Origin: Sinorhizobium sp. 8-89
GTDB lineage: Bacteria; Pseudomonadota; Alphaproteobacteria; Rhizobiales; Rhizobiaceae
Assembly: GCF_030124325.1 (NCBI RefSeq)
Contig: NZ_JASKLR010000003.1
Span: forward strand, 385,105-449,104
Length of the DNA stretch: 64,000 nt
Direction of reading: 5' to 3'
The notes below the pieces were generated by a model that saw only the letters and a list, made by a program, of their open reading frames with translations, was not told the origin of the DNA and did no database searches. A program made the position numbers and the translations under genes. Shown piece after piece: positions 36,424 through 45,053 of this stretch. Position 1 is the stretch's first letter, and each line of letters opens with the position of its first letter.

Positions 36424-36501
36424 TCAGACAAAAAGCATTACGGCCACGAATGCAAACGCTGCACTGATCATGAGGACATTCAACGAATGTGTAAGTCCCA
36501 T
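36424..36501 (-). CDS. 25-residue single-pass membrane peptide
   Basis: The minus strand reads ATG-GGA-CTT..., giving MGLTHSLNVLMISAAFAFVAVMLFV and a stop. The ribosome site GGGAGGATCAGC, seven bases before the ATG, is far stronger than chance. Residues 8-25 are one hydrophobic helix, with a positively polar N-terminus. Small single-helix proteins of this kind often sit in a membrane complex; no partner is visible. It is too short for standard gene calling and could be easily missed. Confidence 0.65.
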   Translation of the reverse strand: MGLTHSLNVLMISAAFAFVAVMLFV

Positions 36502-36750
36502 AAGCTGATCCTCCCTGCGTTGACGGGTAAAACATAGGGCGAAAAAGCGGCGCGTGAAAGCGAAACTTGTGCTGCGCTGCGAAACGCGTCTGGTGGAGAA
36601 ACCATATTCACAGGGCTAACCGCCGGGAATCGCTCACCAATTTCCGTTGCCACATTTTTTTCACAATTGCTTCGCAGCGGTTAATATGAACGTTTGTAAT
36701 GCTGCGTGAGCGGGGCGTCGCGTGGCGGCGAGAGCCGTTTTGATTCTGTT

Positions 36751-37680
36751 TCAAGCTGAATATCGGAGTTTCAGGATGCGTCCGTCGAGGACCGTGAGAC
36801 CGGTCGCGATGAGGGCCATGCCGGCGACGTCCAACGCCTGCAGCGTTTCGCCGAGGAAGAGATAGCCAAGCAGGATGGCGCTCGGCGGCACCAGGAGAGT
36901 GACAAGGGAAGCATTCGTCGCGCCGGCTTCCGCCATGACCCGGAAATAAAGAATGTAGCCGTAGGCGGTGGAGACAAGGGCAAGTCCGAGGATCGCGAGC
37001 ACAGCGGTCATCGGCGGCATGGGCAATATCCAGGGCGTATCGGCAAGGGCAGCGATCGGCAACATCATGAGTGTCGACGCCGTCAGTTGTCCCGCTGCCG
37101 TCACGGGCGGCGCCAGATTGCGGAAGCGCTTGCCGTAGGTTGCTGCGAGACCGTAGCTCACGGCAGCGAGCACGGGCAGGACGAGCGCCCAAAGCGGGAT
37201 CGTGGTGGAACGGCCGACAAGGCCCGCGAGCGCGCTCGGCCCGACAAGCACGATGGTGCCCGCCAGTCCCAGCAGGCAGCCGCTGATCTTGGAGGCGCTC
37301 AGTTTCTCGTCGTCCGTCGCCATGTTGGCGATCAGCACGGTCCAGACCGGAGTCGTCGCATTCAGGATCGCGGCGAGCCCCGCACCGATATGGGTCTGGC
37401 CGAGGAAGATGAAGGCGTGTGGAATGGCATTGTTGATCAGCCCCATCAACAGGAATTCGGGCCAGCGTCTCTTGAGCGCCGGATAGATGTCGTAGCGGCC
37501 GCGAATATAGATGTGGAGAGCAAGTGCCGCGAGACCGAGGCGCAGGAGAACCAGCGTGAAGGGCGGCACATGGGCGACAGCCACACGCGCGAAGAAAAAC
37601 GAACCACCCCAGATGAGACCGAGCAGGGCCAGGAGCGCCCAGTTGCGCATCGTCATCTGTGTGTTGATCGGTGAATTCAT
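36751..37680 (-). CDS. DMT-family transporter (EamA)
   Basis: A 309-residue inner-membrane protein with two EamA repeats and about ten hydrophobic segments (LALLGLIWGGSFFFARVAVA begins the first; LLVPPSAILLGYLFLGETLQ ends the second). It is a member of the same family as the protein at 29161-30114 but clearly a different paralogue. Substrate is not predictable. The ATG at 37680 has AGGCACGATC upstream; an in-frame TTG at 37704 is less likely. A 24-bp palindrome lies 50 bp upstream of the start. Confidence 0.9.
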   Translation of the reverse strand: MNSPINTQMTMRNWALLALLGLIWGGSFFFARVAVAHVPPFTLVLLRLGLAALALHIYIRGRYDIYPALKRRWPEFLLMGLINNAIPHAFIFLGQTHIGAGLAAILNATTPVWTVLIANMATDDEKLSASKISGCLLGLAGTIVLVGPSALAGLVGRSTTIPLWALVLPVLAAVSYGLAATYGKRFRNLAPPVTAAGQLTASTLMMLPIAALADTPWILPMPPMTAVLAILGLALVSTAYGYILYFRVMAEAGATNASLVTLLVPPSAILLGYLFLGETLQALDVAGMALIATGLTVLDGRILKLRYSA

Positions 37681-37729
37681 GATCGTGCCTGCGCCGTTCT
37701 GCAAATTGACGCGTAAGCCCTAATACGGC

Positions 37730-37753
37730 GAAGCGGGTGGTACCACCCGCTTC
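37730..37753. promoter_or_regulatory. 24-bp perfect palindrome upstream of EamA gene
   Basis: GAAGCGGGTGGT followed by its exact complement makes a continuous 24-bp palindrome, 50 bp before the EamA start on the minus strand. It could bind a dimeric regulator or form a hairpin in the leader RNA. It has no U-run on the minus strand. Confidence 0.5.
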
Positions 37754-37811
37754 TTGCTCGCGTTCGACTGTTTTCGAGCCCGTCTCGGCTTGTCCGATGA
37801 CGAGCGTAGTT

Positions 37812-37906
37812 CTACAGCGGCGTGCGTCTTTTCAGACGCACAAAGGCCGTTGTAGCACTTTGAGTTGCTGCCTTAACTCGGCTTCGACCTAAGGGAACAT
37901 GCAGCA
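37812..37906 (-). repeat. RIME-like element, copy in reverse orientation
   Basis: On the plus strand CTACAGCGGCGTGCGTCTTTTCAGACGCAC... ends in TTGTAGCACTTTGAGTTGCTG and AAGGGAACATGCAGCA. These are the second and first palindromes in reverse order compared with the copy at 1698. It separates the EamA and MltB-like genes. Confidence 0.7.
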
Positions 37907-37908
37907 GA

Positions 37909-39123
37909 TCAGAGCGCGCCCAGGAGCTCCGGCGTTGCCCAGCCGTCGGCGGGCAATCCCAGCTTCAGCTGCTCCTTCTGCAGCGCGGTGCGCGTTCCGG
38001 AACCGAGAATGCCGTCGATCTTGCCGACGTCGTGGCCGAGGGCCTGGAGCCGCGTTTGCAGCGCCTTCATCTCGACATCGCCGAGGCCCGGTTCCGGATT
38101 GCCGCCCTGGTAGGGCGGGGCGCCGGCAAGGCGGGTGGCAAAATAGGCTGCGGAAGTCGTGTAGATGAACGACTGATTCCACTCGAGATAGATGTTGAAG
38201 TTCGGATAGGTCAGGAAGGCGACGCCCTTGCGACCTTGCGGCACGACGAGGGATGCTTCAAGGCCGCTGTTGGCGGTGTTGCCGTCGCGCGGCGTGACGC
38301 CGAGCGCGAACCAGTCTCCCGCCGTCATGCCGGATTGCAGCCCGGTCTTCTCCCATGGCAGGTTCTCCGGGACCCTGACTTCCTGAATCCAGGGCTGGCC
38401 GGCCTTGAAGCCGAGGCTCTGGATGAATTTTGCCGCCGTGAGGATGGCATCCGGTGAGCTCTTCTTCAGATTAACGTGGCCGTCGCCGTCGCCATCGACG
38501 CCATAGGCGATGATGTCTTCCGGCAGCATCTGCACCTGGCCGATCTCGCCGGCCCAGGCGCCGGTGGTTGTCGCCGGGTCGAGGTCGCCGTGCTGCACCA
38601 TTTCGATCGCAGCCAGCAGCTGCGGGCGGAACATTTCCGGGCGGCGGCAATCATGTGCCAGCGTCACCAGCGCATTGCGCGTGTTGAAATCGCCCTGGAC
38701 CGCGCCGAAATCAGTCTCCATCGCCCAGAAGGCGGTGATGACCGGAGCCGGCACGCCGAATTCGCTTTCCGCCCGAGCGAAAACGTCGGCATATTCCCTC
38801 ATCTTCTGCGCGCCGATATCGAGCCGAGCCTTGCTGACGGTGCGCTTGGAAAACTCGGTGAACGTCTGCTTGAACACGCCCTGGGCGCGGTCGCGGCTCA
38901 GAACCTTCTGGTCGATCGCGGCGCCGGCGAGAGCGCGGTCGGCGGCATCGGCCGGCATACCCTTGGCAACGGCCTCGGCCTTGACGCCCTCGAGAAACGT
39001 GGCGAGATCGCCGCCGCAGGCCATGGCCGGCGTCTGCGGTTGGGGCTGCGCCAGCGCCGAGGTGGCGGTCAGCGCGAGCAGTCCGAGAGTGAGAAGGGCT
39101 TTTTGGGCTGCGCCAGTCATCAT
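37909..39123 (-). CDS. Lytic murein transglycosylase, MltB type (GH103), with PG-binding domain
   Basis: A 404-residue cell-wall hydrolase that cleaves the MurNAc-GlcNAc bond to form 1,6-anhydro ends. The signal peptide ends near LAQPQPQ. The catalytic block FWAMETDFGAVQGDFNTRNAL holds the catalytic Glu, and EIGQVQMLPEDIIAYGVDGDGDG is typical of the MltB/Slt35 family. A peptidoglycan-binding repeat (LQTRLQALGHDVGKIDGILG) is at the C-terminus. The ATG at 39123 has AAAGGAATT upstream; an extension to 39285 reads through the RIME-like repeat and is unlikely to be used. Confidence 0.93.
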   Translation of the reverse strand: MMTGAAQKALLTLGLLALTATSALAQPQPQTPAMACGGDLATFLEGVKAEAVAKGMPADAADRALAGAAIDQKVLSRDRAQGVFKQTFTEFSKRTVSKARLDIGAQKMREYADVFARAESEFGVPAPVITAFWAMETDFGAVQGDFNTRNALVTLAHDCRRPEMFRPQLLAAIEMVQHGDLDPATTTGAWAGEIGQVQMLPEDIIAYGVDGDGDGHVNLKKSSPDAILTAAKFIQSLGFKAGQPWIQEVRVPENLPWEKTGLQSGMTAGDWFALGVTPRDGNTANSGLEASLVVPQGRKGVAFLTYPNFNIYLEWNQSFIYTTSAAYFATRLAGAPPYQGGNPEPGLGDVEMKALQTRLQALGHDVGKIDGILGSGTRTALQKEQLKLGLPADGWATPELLGAL

Positions 39124-39180
39124 AATTCCTTTCTGTCGCCGGTCGGTCTCAGTCGGCCGGCGAGCCTGCAATCTGTCTAC

Positions 39181-39278
39181 TGCATGTTTCCTTGTACCGC
39201 CGGCGATCCAGGGAAACATGCAGCCATTCCGAGTGCTGCAACGACCGTTGCGCGTCTGAACACCGCATGGCGCCGTAG
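39181..39278 (+). repeat. RIME-like element, copy 4
   Basis: TGCATGTTTCCT pairs with AGGGAAACATGCA around a GTACCGCCGGCGATCC loop; the second half has TGCTGCAACGACCGTTGCGCGTCTGAA and ends near GGCGCCGTAG. It has the same orientation as the copy at 1698 and lies upstream of the MltB-like gene. Confidence 0.75.
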
Positions 39279-39368
39279 GGATCAAATCTGCCCAAGCTCT
39301 CTCAGAGCATTATGACCGAATGAAGAAATGCGGGGTGTCCACGACCAAATCCGAACAGCAATTCCCGT

Positions 39369-40154
39369 CTATCTCGCCCGGGAAACCGCCGCGACCCACT
39401 TCTGCCAGTTTTTCGCGGACCCGGCGAAGGCGTTGATGTCCGTGCTTCCCTGGATACCGGGGATGACGCCGGTGCTGGTGTATTGCCAGAAGGCCCAGCG
39501 GCGCTCCACGTAGACCTCGCCCGGATGCTTGGCAACCGAGCGGACCCAGAAGTGATAGTCCTTGAACTGGTCAACGAGATTGTCGCGATGGAAGTCAACG
39601 GACGTATAGATGATCGGCCGCTTGCCGTAATGCGCTTCCAGCCGGTCCATGAAACGCTTCATTTCGGCGCGCACGGTCTCGGGCGAGGGGCGATAGCGGC
39701 AGGTCTTCGATTCGCCGTTCCATTCGACATCGAGTACCGGCGGCAGATAGACCGCGCTCTTTGGCACGTTGGCGATGAACCAGTCGGCCTGGGCGTCCGC
39801 GGTCGAGCAGAAGTAATAGAAGTGGTAGGGCGCGTAGGGAATTCCGGCGGCGCGCGCCTGCTGCCAATATTCGTTGAAGCGCGTATCGACCCTGTCCTTG
39901 CCTTCGGTCGCCTTGATGAAGGCGAAGGAGACGCCCGAATTTTTCACGCTCGCCCAGTCGATGTCGCCGTTCCACTTGGACACGTCGATACCGTGGACGT
40001 GGTGACCATGCGGCGTGCGACCGCCGAAATCCTGCGGGTCCGTGTCCCGGAACCGCGGCGATATCGAGGCGGTCTGGACCAGGTCGTAGTCGGTTGAGGT
40101 GCAGGCGGAAAGAATGGTTGCAATAGGCAATAAAGCCAGAAGAAGCCGGCGCAT
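39369..40154 (-). CDS. GH25 muramidase-like lipoprotein
   Basis: A 261-residue lysozyme-like enzyme of glycoside hydrolase family 25, which hydrolyses the beta-1,4 link in peptidoglycan. HVHGIDVSKWNGDIDWASVKN carries the first Asp, DVEWNG the Asp/Glu pair. The N-terminus RLLLALLPIATILSAC is a lipoprotein signal with lipobox LSAC, so the protein is anchored to a membrane. GGGAACCCC precedes the ATG at 40154. It lies with MltB-like and other wall hydrolases over 12 kb, which may reflect chance or shared control. Confidence 0.92.
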   Translation of the reverse strand: MRRLLLALLPIATILSACTSTDYDLVQTASISPRFRDTDPQDFGGRTPHGHHVHGIDVSKWNGDIDWASVKNSGVSFAFIKATEGKDRVDTRFNEYWQQARAAGIPYAPYHFYYFCSTADAQADWFIANVPKSAVYLPPVLDVEWNGESKTCRYRPSPETVRAEMKRFMDRLEAHYGKRPIIYTSVDFHRDNLVDQFKDYHFWVRSVAKHPGEVYVERRWAFWQYTSTGVIPGIQGSTDINAFAGSAKNWQKWVAAVSRAR

Positions 40155-40349
40155 GGGGTTCCCGTTTCGAGACGATCGACGATCCTGCCTCACGCGATGG
40201 CTTCCATGATGATGATTTTCCCCTCGGAGGCGTGCCCCATTTTCACCATATCATCGTAAAAATTGAGTTAGCTCAAGTGGGGATTGCGACGGGACGAACA
40301 GTTCGGTGTCGCTGGTGCGGGCGCTTGCCCCGCCGGTGATGCGTCAGGG

Positions 40350-41027
40350 TTATCTAGGCCCGTTCGCGCCGGGGCGGCGGTAGACGGCCAGCCAGGCATA
40401 TCCCCGACCGATCGACTTCAGTTCGAGCACCGCTCCGTTTCTGTCGGCCTTGTCATGCAGGACGTCGAAAAGCGCTTCACGAGGCGTCACGTGAAAGCGC
40501 CGGAGCCACGCCTGGAGCAGGCGGCGGAAGCCGCCGGGCCAACCCTCCTGCTGGCCGAAGTCGGCGATGTGAAGCGAGCCTCCCGGGTTGAGCGCGGCGA
40601 TCGCGGCATCGAGCGACCGGTCCCATTCGGGGATCATCGAGAGCGCATAGGAAATGACGATCCGGTCGAAACTCGGCAGGTCGAAAGCGGCGGGTGTGAA
40701 ATTCGTCGCATCGGCGACGCGCAAGGTCACGTCCGACCGCCCCTGTCGCCGAAGCTTTGTTCTCGCGGTGGCGAGCATTTCTGCAGAAATATCGAGACCG
40801 AACAGCCGGGCGTCCGGATAGAGATCGCCGATCATGGCGAGGTTGCGGCCCGTGCCGCAGCCGACCTCGAGCACGGAGGCACCCGGCGGCGGGTTGAGCT
40901 CCCGGATCAGCGTGTCGCGCCCGAAAAGATAATATTTCCGCGTAAAATCATAGATGTACCGCTGGTAGCGGTACATCCGGTCCATGAGGCGGGCGTGGTT
41001 GTTTTCCAAGGGCTGGGCGGCGCTCAT
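40350..41027 (-). CDS. btaB: BtaB, SAM-dependent N-methyltransferase of betaine lipid synthesis
   Basis: This 225-residue methyltransferase adds three methyl groups to diacylglycerylhomoserine, yielding DGTS, a phosphorus-free membrane lipid used when phosphate is scarce. The SAM site is SVLEVGCGTGRNLAMIG, with ADFGQQEGWPGGF near the active site. Its ATG overlaps the btaA stop by 4 bp (ATGA). The start was chosen at 41027 for this overlap; the frame is open further upstream but overlaps btaA. Recognition rests on the pairing with btaA. Confidence 0.9.
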   Translation of the reverse strand: MSAAQPLENNHARLMDRMYRYQRYIYDFTRKYYLFGRDTLIRELNPPPGASVLEVGCGTGRNLAMIGDLYPDARLFGLDISAEMLATARTKLRRQGRSDVTLRVADATNFTPAAFDLPSFDRIVISYALSMIPEWDRSLDAAIAALNPGGSLHIADFGQQEGWPGGFRRLLQAWLRRFHVTPREALFDVLHDKADRNGAVLELKSIGRGYAWLAVYRRPGANGPR

Positions 41028-42274
41028 GCTTTCTTCCGGTAGACGTGGAAGCCGCCGTAGATGGCCGAACGGTCCTCGGCGCCGAGCTTGATGGACGCCT
41101 CGGCATCGTAGTGCCACTGGTCAAGCAGTGCGGCGGAGACGCGGCCCGGCAGGATGCTTGCTTCCGCGGCCGTGCGGAAGATCACCATGGCCCCGGCATC
41201 GGCGGTGCGCGTGATCTCCGTCCAGAGATCGTTCAATTGGCGATCGGTCATCCAGTCCTGCGCGTCGAGCAGGACGTAACGATCGACGGACGAAGCGGCC
41301 TTGCCGGCAAGCAGCTCGGTGAAGCTTGCGTGGTGGACTTCGACGCGTTCGGCATGGTTGCGGATCGCCTCGTGGTTCTGGGCTTGCAGATAGGCCGGCA
41401 GCTCACCTTCGTGCGGCTGCGGATAGCGTCGGGCGAATGCCTGCCAGGCGAAATAGTTCTCGCGAAGCGGGAAATGGCAGGTGAGCTTCTCAAGACGGTG
41501 GCGAAGCACTGCGGCCAGCGATTTCTCCTCGCTCAGGCTCGCGAGCTCGTCGAACTGCTGCGGCGGGATGCCGAGGCCAAAAAGCGAGCTCTTGCGGCTG
41601 GTGATCCAGCGGATAACGGGACGGTCGAACAGCGGCGCGAGCTTGTCGTCGAAGAACTGGCGCTGTTCGCGCATGGAGCGCGCCTTGACGAAGTCTTCCG
41701 GATTGATGCCGTGAAGACAGGCGAGCAGATGGCTGGCGGCAATGAAGCGGCCGAGCAGGCCGGTGCGATAGATGTTGCGGCCGAACACGCCGATGCGGCG
41801 GCGTCCGTCGCGTGCGCGGCCGTTCCAGTAGGCGCGGGTCGCCGCATCGAGGTTAGGGGCCAGGAAGAGATCGAAGGCCTGTACGTTCGACCGCGTGCCG
41901 GTTTCGCCGAGAAACCGCACGACATCTTTGTGGCTCGGCAGGTGGCGGAAGGCCGCGAGTTTCAGCCGGTTCAGTGCGATGTGGTGTGGATTGAGATCGA
42001 CGACATCGATACGGGCGGGGCCGGCGGAGAGATAGGTCAGCATGTTGCAGCCGCCGGAGCCGATCGTCACGATGCGGTGTCCGGGGCGGATCTGCATTGC
42101 CGCCATGTCGACGATCGGGTCTTCCCAGATCTGCGGATAGACGAGCCCGGAGAAGAGCAGCCCGAACAGGCGTTCCGACAGGCCGGCGAGGGAGAGGGGC
42201 TTGTGCTGGAGCAGCGCGCTTTTCAGCTTCGGGTTCTTCCTGCCAAAGCCGGCATCGGGAGCGAGTTCGGTCAT
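41024..42274 (-). CDS. btaA: BtaA, SAM:diacylglycerol 3-amino-3-carboxypropyltransferase
   Basis: The first enzyme of DGTS synthesis transfers the 3-amino-3-carboxypropyl group of SAM to diacylglycerol. The 416-residue product has the SAM-binding block IVTIGSGGCNMLTYLSAGPARIDVVDLNPHHIALNRLKL and C-terminal VLLDAQDWMTDRQLNDLWTE typical of BtaA. Together with btaB it forms a two-gene operon, as in Sinorhizobium meliloti and Rhodobacter. In S. meliloti the pair is induced by phosphate limitation through PhoB; I did not find a convincing Pho box within the short region before its start. Confidence 0.93.
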   Translation of the reverse strand: MTELAPDAGFGRKNPKLKSALLQHKPLSLAGLSERLFGLLFSGLVYPQIWEDPIVDMAAMQIRPGHRIVTIGSGGCNMLTYLSAGPARIDVVDLNPHHIALNRLKLAAFRHLPSHKDVVRFLGETGTRSNVQAFDLFLAPNLDAATRAYWNGRARDGRRRIGVFGRNIYRTGLLGRFIAASHLLACLHGINPEDFVKARSMREQRQFFDDKLAPLFDRPVIRWITSRKSSLFGLGIPPQQFDELASLSEEKSLAAVLRHRLEKLTCHFPLRENYFAWQAFARRYPQPHEGELPAYLQAQNHEAIRNHAERVEVHHASFTELLAGKAASSVDRYVLLDAQDWMTDRQLNDLWTEITRTADAGAMVIFRTAAEASILPGRVSAALLDQWHYDAEASIKLGAEDRSAIYGGFHVYRKKA

Positions 42275-42455
42275 CTTTGCCTGTCATCCAGTTGAAACTT
42301 AGCCGCTTCTAAAGTGACTCCGCTACACTTTGATGACGGGGTTTCGCACAGGCGCGCGCTTTCCAAAGGGCTTTTCCTTTCGCCGGAATCCTGTTTCTCT
42401 GAAGCCTGTTGCGTGCCCTATGCGCGTGCATGCAATAGAGCCCGGGAGGATGCGA

Positions 42456-43823
42456 ATGAGACGTTTGCTGAAGACGATCGCCGGGGCCGTGGTCGTCGGT
42501 CTTGCGGGTATCGGCGGCTGGCTGGCGCTGTTTCCGCCGGACCTTCTGAAGGTCGGTGACGGCTATGCCGCCAAGATCGTCTGCTCCAACGTCTTCATTG
42601 CCAAGCGCGATCCGCAGGCCGTCCTTGCGGAAGACGTGCAGGCACCGGGGCATCCGCTCCTGAAGTTCGTGCGTGTCTCTGTTGACCGGGACCGGGAGAC
42701 CGTGACGGCGCGCATATTCGGCTTTGCCGCGCCTGGCCGAGCGGTCCACAGGCCGGGATTTGGCTGCACTAACGTCGACGACGGCGGCGCGCAGGCGCTT
42801 GCAGGCTCTCCAAGCGAGACAAGGGGTGCGGCCGGGGTATCCGCCGTTCACGATGCGGCGCTCGGCTGGCCCGACGGCAGCAAGGCCGATATCGATCCGG
42901 CAATTCAGAGCGTCATCGAGGATGCCGGCCTGGCGGGGCCCGGCATACGGGCGATCGCCGTCGTGCGCGACGGCCGGCTGGTGGCCGAAACCTATGGCCC
43001 CGGCTTTGACCGGGAGACGCCTCTGCTCGGCTGGTCGATGACGAAATCCGTGACCGCGGCGCTGATCGGTCTGCGGATCGGCGAGGGGGAGATGGACGTT
43101 GCGCGCAGCGACCTGCTGCCCGCCTGGAGCGGCGACGATCGATCGCGGATCAAGCTTGCCGACCTGCTGGCGATGCAAAGCGGCCTCGCATTCAACGAGG
43201 ACTATGGCGACGTCACCGACGTCACGCGCATGCTCTATCTCGAATCCGATATGGCCGGCTTCGTTGCATCCAAGCTGCCGGAGGTGCCGCCGGGCACGAA
43301 ATTCCGCTATTCGAGCGGTACCAGCAACCTTCTATCCCGGCTCTGGATGCAGACGTTCGACGATCCGGCTGAAGCACTTGCCTATCCCGGCAAGGCGCTT
43401 TTTGCGCCACTCGGCATGAGAAGCGCGGTGATGGAGACCGATGAGAGCGGTACTTTCGTCGGCTCTTCCTACATGTATGCGACGGCGCAGGACTGGGCGC
43501 GCTTCGCACAGTTTCTGCTCGAGGACGGAAGCTGGAAGGGCAGGCGGCTTTTGCCCAAGGGCTATGTCTCCTTTATGCGAACGCCATCGGCGGCTTCCGG
43601 CGGCGATTATGGTTCCGCCCAGGTCTGGTTGCAGGAAAACGGCATTCGCGCCGGGACGGGCAGCTTCCCGCCGGACACGTTCTGGATGCTCGGGCACGAC
43701 GGACAGGCGATCATGATCGTCCCCTCGCTGAGGCTGGCGGTCGTCCGTCTCGGCCTTACGCCATCGCGAACCGGTTACGATGTGCAGAAGCTGAACGCCA
43801 AAATAATAGAGGCGCTCGATTGA
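42456..43823 (+). CDS. Serine hydrolase, beta-lactamase class C / 6-aminohexanoate-dimer-hydrolase-like
   Basis: A 455-residue membrane-anchored serine hydrolase. One N-terminal hydrophobic segment (TIAGAVVVGLAGIGGWLALF) is followed by a domain with SMTK as the S-x-x-K nucleophile motif, YSSGTSN as the Tyr motif and LGHDGQ near the C-terminus. Family members act as esterases, D-amino peptidases or oligomer hydrolases; beta-lactam hydrolysis is not implied. GGGAGG is six bases from the ATG at 42456. The gene ends in a hairpin. Confidence 0.88.
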   Translation: MRRLLKTIAGAVVVGLAGIGGWLALFPPDLLKVGDGYAAKIVCSNVFIAKRDPQAVLAEDVQAPGHPLLKFVRVSVDRDRETVTARIFGFAAPGRAVHRPGFGCTNVDDGGAQALAGSPSETRGAAGVSAVHDAALGWPDGSKADIDPAIQSVIEDAGLAGPGIRAIAVVRDGRLVAETYGPGFDRETPLLGWSMTKSVTAALIGLRIGEGEMDVARSDLLPAWSGDDRSRIKLADLLAMQSGLAFNEDYGDVTDVTRMLYLESDMAGFVASKLPEVPPGTKFRYSSGTSNLLSRLWMQTFDDPAEALAYPGKALFAPLGMRSAVMETDESGTFVGSSYMYATAQDWARFAQFLLEDGSWKGRRLLPKGYVSFMRTPSAASGGDYGSAQVWLQENGIRAGTGSFPPDTFWMLGHDGQAIMIVPSLRLAVVRLGLTPSRTGYDVQKLNAKIIEALD

Positions 43824-43830
43824 GCGCCTC
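43809..43830. terminator. Hairpin overlapping the hydrolase stop codon
   Basis: GAGGCGCTC and GAGCGCCTC form a 9-bp stem with loop GATT that spans the TGA stop. No U-run follows. It separates convergent genes. Confidence 0.5.
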
Positions 43831-43861
43831 GGATGTCAAAGCCGTGTTGCTTGCGGAAGAC

Positions 43862-43925
43862 GCAGTAGCACTTTGAATTGCTGCATGCTCCTTCAACCGC
43901 TTACGATTCAAGGAAACATGCAGTA
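43862..43925 (-). repeat. Partial RIME-like element between convergent genes
   Basis: The plus strand reads GCAGTAGCACTTTGAATTGC followed by TGCATGCTCC...AAGGAAACATGCAGTA, which is the first palindrome and adjacent core. The far half is reduced. Confidence 0.65.
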
Positions 43926-43929
43926 GCGC

Positions 43930-44937
43930 TTACCGCATGTCGAGCTCGTCGAGCATGCCCTTCCGCTTGGCGTGATAGTAATAGCCGCTGGCGTAGAGCT
44001 TCACCGCGCCATCATGCTTGTTGTCGGCCACCATCCAGGCGCCGCGCAGATACCTGGTCGCGTATTTGAGATTGGTTTCCGCGTCGAAGAGGCCCTCGGC
44101 CGGTCCTTCAAAGCCAAGGCCCTTGGCGGTGTTGTAGCGGATCTGCATCAGGCCGTAGTTGCCCTTGCTGTAGGCGCGGGGATTGTAGTTGCTCTCGCGC
44201 TTGACGACCCGATGCACCAGCTCCAGCGGGATACCGTTCAGCTCGGCATAGTATTTGATCAGCCGGTCGAGCTCGGGCCGCGAGCTGGTCGGCGTTTTCG
44301 AGAATTTCATCGAATCGGGGATGACGCTTGCGACTGCGCCGACGGCCGAGCCGATAACGCCCGTGTTCGGCCGCGCGGTCGGAACGATCATCCTCTTGGC
44401 GACCAGCGTTTCGAGGCCGACCGGCTCGCCCGTGTCGAAATCGGATTCCATGGCGGCAGCGACACCCAGGAAGGGCACGGCCGCGGGCTCGGCGACGGCA
44501 GGCTTCTCGGCAAGCTCTGCCGATGCAAGGGACTGTCCGGCGGGCGCTGCAATCGCTACCTCGAATGCCTGGCCCGGTTTGGCCACGGGAACGGCGACGC
44601 GCTGCGGTGCCGCAAAGGCCAATGTCGTGTCCGTTGCCGGAGTGACGCCTGTCGCGGCTTCCGTCGCGGCCGGCAGCATTGCCGTCGTCGTGGCGGCGAC
44701 TGGGGTCGCCTGTGCTGCGAGCGCGCTCGAAGCGGTGGTCGCCACCCCGTCCGGCGTCGGCAGGGCATAGGCCGTCATTTCCGTTCCGGGCTTCGCTATG
44801 GGCGTGACGGTCTGCACGGCGGTCAGTTCTTCAAGCGACGTATGCTCTACCGTGGAGCACCCCGAGGCAATGGCCACCGATGCCAGGGCAGCGGCAGTAA
44901 ATGCCCGTTTTGAAAGGGAGATACGGAATATCGCCAT
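43930..44937 (-). CDS. SLT-domain lytic transglycosylase lipoprotein
   Basis: A 335-residue lipoprotein (lipobox ASGC near residue 27). Residues 30-200 are Ala/Pro/Thr-rich spacer. The C-terminal SLT domain has ELVHRVVKRESNYNPRAYSKGNYGLMQIR, with the catalytic Glu in KRESNYN, and ends SGYYYHAKRKG. It cuts glycan strands of peptidoglycan. A very long low-complexity linker before the catalytic domain may cross the periplasm. Confidence 0.92.
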   Translation of the reverse strand: MAIFRISLSKRAFTAAALASVAIASGCSTVEHTSLEELTAVQTVTPIAKPGTEMTAYALPTPDGVATTASSALAAQATPVAATTTAMLPAATEAATGVTPATDTTLAFAAPQRVAVPVAKPGQAFEVAIAAPAGQSLASAELAEKPAVAEPAAVPFLGVAAAMESDFDTGEPVGLETLVAKRMIVPTARPNTGVIGSAVGAVASVIPDSMKFSKTPTSSRPELDRLIKYYAELNGIPLELVHRVVKRESNYNPRAYSKGNYGLMQIRYNTAKGLGFEGPAEGLFDAETNLKYATRYLRGAWMVADNKHDGAVKLYASGYYYHAKRKGMLDELDMR

Positions 44938-45053
44938 AGTGTCACTTTCGTGCTTCTGGGCCCCGTAGCCCCTGCAAATCAGTGGATGCCAACCACCGCG
45001 CTTGAATCTCCATTAACCGATGCCGTTGGTTGCGGCAAGCGTGGGGGCGATTT

